A stretch of 5,191 nt of DNA, taken from positions 1 through 5,191 of the forward strand of contig JAATFR010000110.1 in NCBI GenBank assembly GCA_015655095.1, read 5' to 3'. A model generated the notes under the pieces. That model worked only from the letters and a program-made list of their open reading frames with translations, was not told the origin of the DNA and did not search any database. Shown one piece after another: positions 1 to 5,191 of the stretch (position 1 is the stretch's first letter; each line of letters opens with the position of its first letter). The DNA is from Hyphomicrobiales bacterium (GTDB lineage: Bacteria > Pseudomonadota > Alphaproteobacteria > Parvibaculales > Parvibaculaceae). A program made the position numbers and the translations under genes.

Positions 1-1095
1 CTGATGGCCGGGCGCGGCGGGCTCAACCTCACCCATTCGGAGCCCCTTTAACCGTTTCTGGCGCGTTATGCCGAGGCGGCTGAAAAGCTGCGCCCCGCGA
101 TTGAAGCCTTCCCACCCGAAGCGCTGCGCGCCTGGGCGGACGGGCTCGGGCAGAATACCCTCACCGGCTCCAGCGGACGGGTTTTCCCCAAGGCACTCAA
201 GGCATCGCCCCTTCTGCGCGCCCTGCTGGCGCGTCTGGCGGAGCGGAACGTCGAGATCGTGACGCGGGCGCAATGGCTGGGCTGGACCGGCGAAGGCGCG
301 TTGCTGATCGCCCATGGGGATGGACGGCTTGAAGAAGTGAAGCCCGATGCGACCTTGCTGGGTCTCGGCGGCGCAAGCTGGCCCCGGCTCGGCTCATCCG
401 CCGCATGGGTTGATCTGCTGGCCTCACGCCACATCGCTGTCACGCCCTTCGCGCCCTCCAACTGCGGCTTCAACGTTGAATGGAGCGGCATTCTCCGTAC
501 ACGCCATGCGGGCGCGCCGCTCAAGCACGCGGCCTTCACCTTTGCGGGACGGACGGTGCGGGGGGAAGCCGTGGTCACGGACTACGGGATCGAGGGCGGC
601 GCGATCTATGCGCTTTCGCCCTTGCTGCGCCGTTCGCTGGAAGATCATGACAAGACCACGCTCATGGTTGATCTCAGCCCCGAGCATGATGTTGCCTATC
701 TCGCCAACCGCATCGCCCGGCAGGACAAGGGCTCGTCCCTCTCCAACCTGCTGCGCAAGGCGTTGGGCCTGTCGCCTGCCGCGATCAGCCTGCTGCGCGA
801 AGGGGACCGGGACCTGCCGCACGACCCCGAGGCGCTGGCCCGGCTGATCAAGGCCGTGCCGGTGCCGCTTACCGGCATCCAGCCGCTCACCCGCGCCATT
901 TCCAGCGCGGGCGGCATTGACTGGGCCGAACTGGACGCCCGTTTCATGCTGAAAAAACTGCCCGGCGTCTTCGCCGCCGGTGAAATGCTCGACTGGGAAG
1001 CCCCTACTGGCGGCTATCTGCTCCAGGCGGTGTTCGCCACGGGATGGGCGGCGGCAAAGGGTGTGGAAGCCCTCCTGCGATTCACCCCCCCATAA
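1..1095 (+). pseudogene. HI0933-like / TIGR03862 (PP_4765 family) FAD-dependent flavoprotein, 5' partial, interrupted by in-frame TAA
   Basis: One frame runs from base 1 to the TAA at 1093-1095 and reads as a member of the HI0933-like flavoprotein family (PP_4765 type), predicted NAD(P)/FAD-dependent oxidoreductases of unknown substrate. Family landmarks are MAGRGGLNLTHSEP (bases 4-45), SSGRVFPKALKASPLLRALL (about 169-228), LGLGGASWPRLGS (about 361-399), SNCGF (about 457-471), ISSAGGI (about 898-918) and the C-terminal FAD-contact block GVFAAGEMLDWEAPTGGYLL (about 964-1023). The N-terminal GxGxxG dinucleotide fold, roughly 30 residues, lies before the window. The codon at 49-51 is TAA, where relatives usually carry an acidic residue in SEPL-x-PFLARY; one G-to-T change from GAA would explain it. 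The frame is open for 347 codons after it, so the lesion is recent or is a sequence error. A restart, for example at GTG 259, would lack the FAD-binding N-terminus and is unlikely to function. The family call is firm; pseudogene status depends on that one base. Confidence 0.8.
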
Positions 1096-1104
1096 CCGGC
1101 TGCC

Positions 1105-1653
1105 TTACGACGACCTGCTTTTTCTGTACAGCACATGCCGCCGCAATGGGTGCCCCTCAACCAACGCGGGATGGTCAAAATCATCCGCAGGATCATGGTG
1201 CATACCGAGCCGTTCCATCACGGCACGGGAGCGGTTGTTATGCACCGCCGTGAAAGCAACGATCTCGTTGAGACCCAAGATACCAAAACCGTGAGCCAGA
1301 GACGCGCGCGCCGCCTCGGTTGCATAGCCCCGCCCCCAGAAAGGACGGGCCAGACGCCAGCCGGCCTCAACCGCAGGCGCGCAAGGAAGTTTGCCCGGCT
1401 CAACAGGGGCAAGACCGGTGAAACCGATAAAAGCCCCGTCATCCTTTCGTTCCAGAGCCCAGAAACCGATGCCGTCCTGGTTTATCAGTACCATGAGCGA
1501 GTCGATGAGGCTGTCGCTCTGCGCGCGCGTGAGCAGGCTCCCCATGTAGCGCATCACTTCCGGGTCAGCATTCAGTCCGGCAAAAGACACGCGATCCTTT
1601 TCCTGCCATTTCCGCAGGAAAAGACGGGGTGTTTCAAGGATAATATCGGACAT
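1105..1653 (-). CDS. GNAT-family N-acetyltransferase, RimJ/RimL type (Acetyltransf_3-like)
   Basis: This 182-residue protein is a complete single-domain GNAT acetyltransferase, which moves an acetyl group from acetyl-CoA to an amine. It opens with the typical strand-1 sequence LETPRLFLRKWQEKD (residues 6-20). Motif A is VEAGWRLARPFWGRGYATEA (95-114), with the R-x-x-G-x-G/A-like pyrophosphate loop at 103-111. Motif B, NNRSRAVMERLGM (139-151), is the usual Asn-x-x-Ser acetyl-CoA site of this subfamily. The pattern matches RimJ/RimL-like enzymes acting on protein N-termini, antibiotics or small amines; the substrate cannot be read from the sequence. There is no signal peptide, so it is cytosolic. 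The ATG at 1651-1653 is 20 bp downstream of the cysE stop and has only a weak GGA-type ribosome site, which suggests cotranscription and perhaps coupling with cysE. Its stop lies 9 bp from the convergent flavoprotein stop, with no visible terminator between them. Confidence 0.9.
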   Translation of the reverse strand: MSDIILETPRLFLRKWQEKDRVSFAGLNADPEVMRYMGSLLTRAQSDSLIDSLMVLINQDGIGFWALERKDDGAFIGFTGLAPVEPGKLPCAPAVEAGWRLARPFWGRGYATEAARASLAHGFGILGLNEIVAFTAVHNNRSRAVMERLGMHHDPADDFDHPALVEGHPLRRHVLYRKSRSS

Positions 1654-1673
1654 GGGTTCCGGTTATCGGGAAA

Positions 1674-2540
1674 TCAGATACCCGCGCCCTCGTCGAAGAC
1701 GATGCTCTCGATGATATGGTTCATCTCACGGCTCGGGGCGTCGCAGCCCGCGCAGCCGACAATCTTGGCGGGCACGCCGACCGCCGTGCAGTGAGCGGGG
1801 ACCGGAATGAGCACCACGCTACCCGCGCCGATGCGGGAATATTCGCCGACCTCGATATTGCCCAGCACCTTCGCGCCCGCGCTGATCAGCACGCCGCGGC
1901 GGATCTTGGGATGACGGTCGCCGGTTTCCTTGCCGTTGCCGCCAAGCGTGACGCCATGGAGCATGGAGACGTCATCATCCACCACCGCCGTCTCGCCGAT
2001 GACGATGCCGGTGGCGTGATCGATGAAGATGCCCCGGCCAATGCGGGCAGCTGGATGAATATCCACGGCGAACAGGTCCGACATGCGGTTCTGGAGATAG
2101 AGCGACATCGGCGCACGGCCATTGTTCCACAGCCAATGGGCGATACGGTGGATTTGCAGCGAATGGTAGCCCTTGAAGTAGAGGAAGGGCTGGACATAGG
2201 AATGGCAGGCCGGGTCGCGGTCGAAATAGGCGGCGATGTCCGCGCGCGCGGCATCGCCTATGCCAGGCTCGGCGCTGATCGCCTGCGCCAGAATTTCGCG
2301 CATCTGCATCGCCCTGATCTCGGGATTCCCGAGCTTCTGCGCCAGATGATAGGAAAGCGCGTCCTCGAATGTCTTGTGGTTGAGGACCGTCACATAAAGA
2401 TAACTGGCCAGCGCCGGCTCATCGGCAGCCATGCCCGCGGCTTCAGCCTTCAGCCGGTCCCAGACCGGATCACAGACCGAAATCTTCTCGGACCGCGCGA
2501 TATTTTCCACCCGCGTCATCTTCTCGACGAACTTCGACAT
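1674..2540 (-). CDS. cysE: Serine O-acetyltransferase CysE
   Basis: CysE acetylates L-serine with acetyl-CoA to O-acetylserine, the acceptor for sulfide in cysteine synthesis, in the cytosol. The 288-residue protein has the helical N-terminal SATase domain (about 24-155) with LNHKTFEDALSYHLAQKLGN (53-72) and the substrate-site block DRDPACHSYVQPFLYFKGYH (107-126). A left-handed beta-helix of hexapeptide repeats follows (about 158-262). Residues known to be catalytic in E. coli are present: Asp in VDIHP (D160), Asp-His in FIDHATG (D174-H175) and His in GDRHPKIR (H210). The last residue is Ile (EGAGI); in other CysE proteins the terminal Ile inserts into the CysK active site to form the cysteine synthase complex, so that interaction is likely kept. 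It is slightly longer than the 273-residue E. coli enzyme. The ATG start is supported by AGGAG 7 nt upstream. It heads a probable two-gene operon with the GNAT and is divergent from the sulfatase. Feedback inhibition by cysteine is typical of the family but not readable here. Confidence 0.97.
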   Translation of the reverse strand: MSKFVEKMTRVENIARSEKISVCDPVWDRLKAEAAGMAADEPALASYLYVTVLNHKTFEDALSYHLAQKLGNPEIRAMQMREILAQAISAEPGIGDAARADIAAYFDRDPACHSYVQPFLYFKGYHSLQIHRIAHWLWNNGRAPMSLYLQNRMSDLFAVDIHPAARIGRGIFIDHATGIVIGETAVVDDDVSMLHGVTLGGNGKETGDRHPKIRRGVLISAGAKVLGNIEVGEYSRIGAGSVVLIPVPAHCTAVGVPAKIVGCAGCDAPSREMNHIIESIVFDEGAGI

Positions 2541-2547
2541 AGTACCG

Positions 2548-2552
2548 CTCCT
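2548..2552 (-). promoter_or_regulatory. Ribosome binding site of cysE
   Basis: The minus strand reads AGGAG here, 7 nt before the ATG at 2538-2540. It is a good Shine-Dalgarno match at normal spacing and fixes the cysE start at 2540. Confidence 0.75.
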
Positions 2553-2611
2553 GAACCCAATCCGGGTTTGGCTATCAACGTCGACAGTCTAGCACATAGA
2601 CTTTCACAGCC

Positions 2612-2640
2612 ATAATTCAACTTGCCGCAGGTCAAGTCAA
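2612..2640 (-). promoter_or_regulatory. Candidate sigma-70-type promoter of cysE
   Basis: On the minus strand TTGACT (2640-2635, 5 of 6 to consensus) is followed after exactly 17 nt by AATTAT (2617-2612, 4 of 6). Transcription would begin near 2605 and give a leader of about 65 nt before the cysE ATG. A second TTGACC overlaps the first -35 box but lacks a good -10 at proper distance. A dyad ACTTG-N8-CAAGT (2620-2637) lies over the spacer and part of the -35 box and could be an operator. Prediction only. Confidence 0.45.
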
Positions 2641-2660
2641 AAGTCTGCGAGGCGCCGCAA

Positions 2661-2685
2661 ATACTATATTAAAACAGTATAGTAT
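2661..2685. repeat. Perfect inverted repeat, candidate operator in the cysE-sulfatase divergent region
   Basis: The arms ATACTATA (2661-2668) and TATAGTAT (2678-2685) are exact reverse complements separated by 9 bp. An overlapping alternative dyad runs 2661-2680, pairing ATACT with AGTAT around a central TTAA with 8 of 10 matches. The site therefore holds three ATACT/AGTAT half-sites, the last two directly abutting (2676-2680 and 2681-2685). It lies between the two predicted promoters: about 73-97 bp upstream of the predicted sulfatase start of transcription, and 21 bp upstream of the cysE -35 box. Size and symmetry fit a dimeric regulator such as a TetR, GntR or LysR protein. No regulator gene is in the window, so the binder is unknown. 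No U-tract follows, which argues against a terminator. Confidence 0.6.
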
Positions 2686-2701
2686 CCTTCGCCCCTCAAT
2701 T

Positions 2702-2714
2702 CGAATATAATTCG
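2702..2714. repeat. Short inverted repeat CGAAT-ATA-ATTCG upstream of the sulfatase promoter
   Basis: Arms CGAAT (2702-2706) and ATTCG (2710-2714) are perfect reverse complements around a 3-bp spacer. The same bases also form a direct repeat of AATTCG at 2698-2703 and 2709-2714, 11 bp apart, about one helical turn. The element ends 8 bp before the predicted -35 box, roughly -56 to -44 from the predicted start of transcription, where activators commonly bind. It is short enough to arise by chance in AT-rich DNA. Confidence 0.35.
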
Positions 2715-2722
2715 TTTCTCGG

Positions 2723-2751
2723 CTGACAAATTTGATGGATGGCATTAATAT
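2723..2751 (+). promoter_or_regulatory. Candidate sigma-70-type promoter of the sulfatase gene
   Basis: CTGACA (2723-2728, 5 of 6 to the -35 consensus) and TAATAT (2746-2751, 4 of 6 to the -10) are separated by exactly 17 bp. Transcription would start near 2758, giving a leader of about 56 nt before the ATG at 2814. The upstream in-frame ATG at 2739 falls inside the promoter spacer and could not be on this transcript, which supports the downstream start. Confidence 0.45.
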
Positions 2752-2801
2752 GGTTGAAAGGGAACCAGAGCGCCACCCCTGGCGGGATGGAAGAGCGCAG
2801 C

Positions 2802-2807
2802 GAGGGA
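2802..2807 (+). promoter_or_regulatory. Ribosome binding site deciding the sulfatase start
   Basis: GAGGGA lies 6 nt before the ATG at 2814. The other in-frame candidates, ATG 2739 and ATG 2787, have no comparable ribosome site, and sulfatases usually begin only a few residues before the ILFITTDQ strand, as the 2814 start gives. Confidence 0.65.
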
Positions 2808-2813
2808 AAGATT

Positions 2814-4349
2814 ATGGGACGCAAGATCCTGTTCATCACCACTGACCAGATGCGTTTCGACGCCATCGGCGCCAATGGCAACCGGCAGTGCCGGACGCCG
2901 ACCATCGACGGCTTCGCCCGCGACGGCATCAACTACACCCGCGCCCACAACCAGAACGTGGTGTGCATGCCCGCGCGCTCGACCATGATCTCGGGCCAGT
3001 ATGTATCGACCCATGGCGTCTGGATGAACGGCGTGCCGCTGCCGGAGGATGCGCCGAGCGTGGCGGACTATCTGCACAAGGCGGGCTACCGCACGGCGCT
3101 CATCGGCAAGGCCCATTTTGAACCTTTCCTCGATCCCACACAGGCCTTTTATGAAAACCGCATGGCGCGCCTTGGCGAATATGGCCCCCACCGCGGCTTT
3201 GAACATATGGAGCTTGCGACCCACTCGCCCCTCATCCTTCACTATGCTGAATATCTGAGGAAGGTGAACCCGGCCACCTTCGGCATGTTCTACAGCAATC
3301 TCGACGATAATTTTCAGGTGAACGCGGCAGGCGGCGGGGAAACCGGGGCCTGCCAGATGCATGTGAACCCGATCCCGCGCGAACAATATCACACAGACTG
3401 GGTGGCAAACCGCACGGTCGCCTGGCTGAAGACACTGGAACAGGAGGATGATTTCTTCTGCTGGGTCAGTTTTCCCGATCCCCATCACCCCTGGGACCCG
3501 CCGGCGTCCGAGCTTCACCGCCATAACTGGCGCGATACGCCGCTGCCGGAGTTCTATCCCGGCAGCCGTGAAAAGATTGAAGCCATTCTCAAGGGCAAGC
3601 CCCGCCACTGGTTCGAATATTACGCGGGCACCCGCATCACCAATTTCGAGGCCCCGCCCGCCTTCCGCCCCTGCGACATGACGCCGGATCAGGTTCGCGA
3701 GATCAATGCCGTCACGAACGTAGAGAACGAGCTGATCGACGAGGCCATCGCGAAGATCATGAACGCCATCGAGGCGCGTGGCTGGGGCGATGATGTGGAC
3801 GTGGTTTTCACCACCGACCATGGCGAGTTTCAGGGCGAATTCGGCCTGCTGTTCAAGGGCCCCTACCATGTCGATGCGCTGATGCGTCTGCCGATGATCT
3901 GGCGTCCGGCAAAGAGCGCGGGCGTCAGCCCCGCCGCCGTGGCGAAACCGGTCGGCCAGGTCGATCTCGCGCCCACCTTCTGCGAAATCGCAGGGCTGCC
4001 CGTGCCTCAATGGATGCAGGGCGCACCGATGCCGCAAAGCGACGCCGAGGCGGAAAAGCAGCGGCGCGAGCGGGTTTTTACCGAATGGGACTGCGTACAC
4101 CCCAATGGCTCCATACTGGGCCTGCGCACGCTCTACCGCGATGGCTATACCATCACCGCCTGCCTGCCGGGCAGCATCTATGACGGCAGCGAGGGCGAAC
4201 TCTACGACCTGAAGAACGACCCGCGCCAATGGCGCAACCTGTGGGACGAGCCGGCCTGCGCTGCGCTCAAGTCCGATCTCCTCGCGGATCTGAAGGATGC
4301 GCAGCCGCCGGTTCATGAACCGAAACTTGAGTGCGTGGCCCCCGTTTAA
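2814..4349 (+). CDS. Type I (formylglycine-dependent) sulfatase / phosphonate-monoester-hydrolase-like enzyme
   Basis: This 511-residue enzyme of the alkaline phosphatase/sulfatase superfamily should hydrolyse a sulfate ester, or possibly a phosphonate or phosphate ester. Metal and active-site motifs are all visible: ITTDQ (D11-Q12, calcium ligands), CMPAR (C51, R55), GKAHF (K99, H101), DPHHPW (H224-H225), TTDHGE (D335, H336) and LFKGPY (K348). CMPAR meets the C-x-P-x-R rule for conversion of the Cys to formylglycine, which needs a maturase coded elsewhere. The C-terminal ELYDLKNDPRQWRNL (462-476) is the usual closing motif. DQ in place of the more common DD, and the general look of the N-terminal half, resemble choline-sulfatase-like and phosphonate monoester hydrolase branches more than secreted arylsulfatases. 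No signal peptide or membrane segment precedes the catalytic domain, so it is predicted cytosolic and would need an imported substrate. Substrate is unknown. It is divergent from cysE, with the crotonase gene beginning about 95 bp downstream. Confidence 0.92.
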   Translation: MGRKILFITTDQMRFDAIGANGNRQCRTPTIDGFARDGINYTRAHNQNVVCMPARSTMISGQYVSTHGVWMNGVPLPEDAPSVADYLHKAGYRTALIGKAHFEPFLDPTQAFYENRMARLGEYGPHRGFEHMELATHSPLILHYAEYLRKVNPATFGMFYSNLDDNFQVNAAGGGETGACQMHVNPIPREQYHTDWVANRTVAWLKTLEQEDDFFCWVSFPDPHHPWDPPASELHRHNWRDTPLPEFYPGSREKIEAILKGKPRHWFEYYAGTRITNFEAPPAFRPCDMTPDQVREINAVTNVENELIDEAIAKIMNAIEARGWGDDVDVVFTTDHGEFQGEFGLLFKGPYHVDALMRLPMIWRPAKSAGVSPAAVAKPVGQVDLAPTFCEIAGLPVPQWMQGAPMPQSDAEAEKQRRERVFTEWDCVHPNGSILGLRTLYRDGYTITACLPGSIYDGSEGELYDLKNDPRQWRNLWDEPACAALKSDLLADLKDAQPPVHEPKLECVAPV

Positions 4350-4354
4350 GGAGG
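4348..4354 (+). promoter_or_regulatory. Strong Shine-Dalgarno-like AAGGAGG without a matching start codon
   Basis: AAGGAGG overlaps the sulfatase stop codon and is the best ribosome-site match in the window. No ATG lies 5-12 nt downstream: TTG at 4355 is too close, and the next ATG (4379) is 24 nt away and leads in the crotonase frame to a TAA at 4430-4432. The 95 bp from 4350 to 4444 has no convincing gene. It contains a near-palindrome at 4365-4378 around ACCGCGGT. It may be the remnant of the original crotonase translation start. Confidence 0.4.
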
Positions 4355-4444
4355 TTGCCGGGGCGTAACCGCGGTGACATGGTAGCGGCCTTGAGATTCC
4401 ATCTTGTCGAGGTCGCGTCCTTGGTCCAGTAACCCACGTCCCGC

Positions 4445-5191
4445 GTGATCGCCCGCATCGACGGCGCGGTCGGGCATATTGTTTTCAATAATCCGGCCCG
4501 CCACAACGCCGTCAGCCTCGACATGTGGGAGGCGGTGCCGGTCATTCTCGACCAGTTCGCCGCCGATCCCGCCCTTCGTGCCGTCGTGCTCTCGGGCGCA
4601 GGCGACAAGGCGTTCGTCGCCGGGGCGGATATTTCCCAGTTCGAGGAAACCCGCTCCGACGTGCTGCGCGCCCAGCTTTACGAGGCGAAAACCAATACCG
4701 CCTTCGAGCGCATTGCGAGTTTCGAGAAGCCCACCATCGCCATGATCGACGGCTATTGCATCGGCGGCGGGCTCGGCATCGCGCTTTCCTGCGATCTGCG
4801 CATCGCGGCGGAAGGCTCGACCTTCGGCATTCCCGCCTCCAGGCTCGGCCTTGCCTATGGCATTGAGGGCACGCAGCGCCTCGTCGATGTCATCGGCCCC
4901 GCCTACGCCAAGGAAGTGTTCTTCACCGCGCGCCGCTTTACCCATGAGGAAGCCTGGCGCATGGGCCTCGTCAACAGCATCGTATCGCGCGAGACGCTGG
5001 AGGCCACCGTCAAGGAGCTTTGCGACACCATCGCCGGGAATGCGCCTCTTACCGTCGCCACCGCCAAGCGGATCGTGGATGAAGGCCTCAAGGTCGTGGG
5101 CGAGTTCGATGTGGAGGCGTGCGAGGCGCTGATCGAGCGCTGCTTCGCCTCACAGGACTATACCGAAGGCCGCACCGCCTTCATGGAAAAG
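4445..5191 (+). CDS. Crotonase-family (enoyl-CoA hydratase/isomerase-like) protein, 3' partial
   Basis: The 249 visible codons read as a crotonase fold: IDGAVGHIVFNNPARHNAV (5-23), the oxyanion-hole loop AFVAGADIS (56-64), GYCIGGGLGIALSCDLRIA (103-121), FGIPASRLGLAYGIEGTQRL (127-146) and the helix FFTARRFTHEEAWRMGLVN (159-177). Crotonases bind acyl-CoA and stabilise a thioester enolate. Aligned by eye with rat mitochondrial hydratase, Glu144 is Gly (G111) and Glu164 is Ala (A131), so classical syn-hydration is doubtful; isomerase, hydrolase, decarboxylase or another activity is possible. The oxyanion-hole features remain. The gene runs off the window at TAFMEK, close to the usual C-terminus, so probably 10-20 residues are missing. 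The start is unclear: GTG 4445 is the first usual start codon after the in-frame TAA at 4430-4432, but it has no ribosome site and gives an N-terminus a few residues shorter than usual. Probably cotranscribed with the sulfatase. Confidence 0.85.
   Translation, partial: MIARIDGAVGHIVFNNPARHNAVSLDMWEAVPVILDQFAADPALRAVVLSGAGDKAFVAGADISQFEETRSDVLRAQLYEAKTNTAFERIASFEKPTIAMIDGYCIGGGLGIALSCDLRIAAEGSTFGIPASRLGLAYGIEGTQRLVDVIGPAYAKEVFFTARRFTHEEAWRMGLVNSIVSRETLEATVKELCDTIAGNAPLTVATAKRIVDEGLKVVGEFDVEACEALIERCFASQDYTEGRTAFMEK

Noticed and set aside
1124..1131. CTGTACAG palindrome beside a T-run near the end of the GNAT gene
   Set aside because: It lies inside the coding sequence, and the stem is a self-complementary 8-mer without a loop, so it is not a terminator.
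1135..1794. 219-codon plus-strand frame across the GNAT gene and the cysE end
   Set aside because: No family resemblance; it spans the junction of two clear minus-strand genes.
2554..2568. AACCC-N5-GGGTT hairpin in the cysE leader
   Set aside because: A five-pair stem with no U-tract and no match to a known riboswitch or leader; too small to call an attenuator.
1716..2615. 299-codon open frame on the plus strand opposite cysE
   Set aside because: It is antisense to an unmistakable cysE, rich in Arg, His and Ala as expected of a shadow frame, and would overlap the cysE promoter.
2745..4316. 523-codon open frame on the minus strand opposite the sulfatase
   Set aside because: It mirrors the sulfatase codons and has no recognisable domain or ribosome site. 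Long antisense frames are common in GC-rich genes, while the + strand carries every sulfatase motif.
4365..4378. Near-palindrome around ACCGCGGT between the sulfatase and crotonase genes
   Set aside because: An 8-bp perfect core in GC-rich DNA is expected by chance in a window this size, and no promoter is evident beside it.
49..4432. Possible stop-codon reassignment, since TAA occurs in frame at 49-51 and at 4430-4432
   Set aside because: TAA is the natural stop of the flavoprotein, GNAT and sulfatase genes here, and the codons before 4430 do not look like coding sequence.
4346..4945. 199-codon minus-strand frame over the crotonase start region
   Set aside because: It is mostly antisense to the crotonase. 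I checked whether its part at 4350-4444 could be the tail of a separate minus-strand gene and saw no recognisable domain.

Overview
The window is GC-rich, tightly packed bacterial DNA. Its protein families (a PP_4765-type HI0933-like flavoprotein, an alphaproteobacterial-looking CysE, a choline-sulfatase-like hydrolase and a crotonase) and the codon usage suggest an alphaproteobacterium, but nothing here fixes the genus.

Layout. At the left, on the + strand, is the body of an HI0933/TIGR03862-like flavoprotein gene (1-1095). It enters the window already in progress and is interrupted by an in-frame TAA at 49-51, so I call it a probable pseudogene unless the base is an error. Nine bases after its natural stop, two minus-strand genes converge on it: a RimJ/RimL-type GNAT acetyltransferase (1105-1653) and, 20 bp upstream of that, cysE, serine O-acetyltransferase (1674-2540). 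The pair probably forms a cysE-GNAT operon. On the + strand there follow a cytosolic formylglycine-type sulfatase (2814-4349) and the start of a crotonase-family gene (4445 to the window end, 3' partial).

The 273-bp divergent region between cysE and the sulfatase (2541-2813) is the densest non-coding part. It is AT-rich against its surroundings. It holds a candidate promoter for each gene, a perfect 8-bp inverted repeat with a 9-bp spacer (2661-2685), a second short inverted repeat just upstream of the sulfatase -35 box (2702-2714), and a third dyad over the cysE promoter (2620-2637). This looks like a shared, regulated divergent promoter.

How the genes may work together. CysE makes O-acetylserine, the acceptor for sulfide in cysteine synthesis. 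The sulfatase would free sulfate (or a similar oxyanion) from an organic ester, and the crotonase would act on an acyl-CoA. A scavenging or catabolic unit for a sulfated organic compound, next to a cysteine-synthesis gene, is a reasonable inference but is not shown by the sequence. The crotonase lacks both catalytic glutamates of classical enoyl-CoA hydratase and has no convincing start codon with a ribosome site. I see no RNA genes, insertion sequences, CRISPR arrays or phage genes. I find no clearly undescribed system; the most interesting points are the divergent operator region, the altered crotonase and the two N-terminal disruptions.
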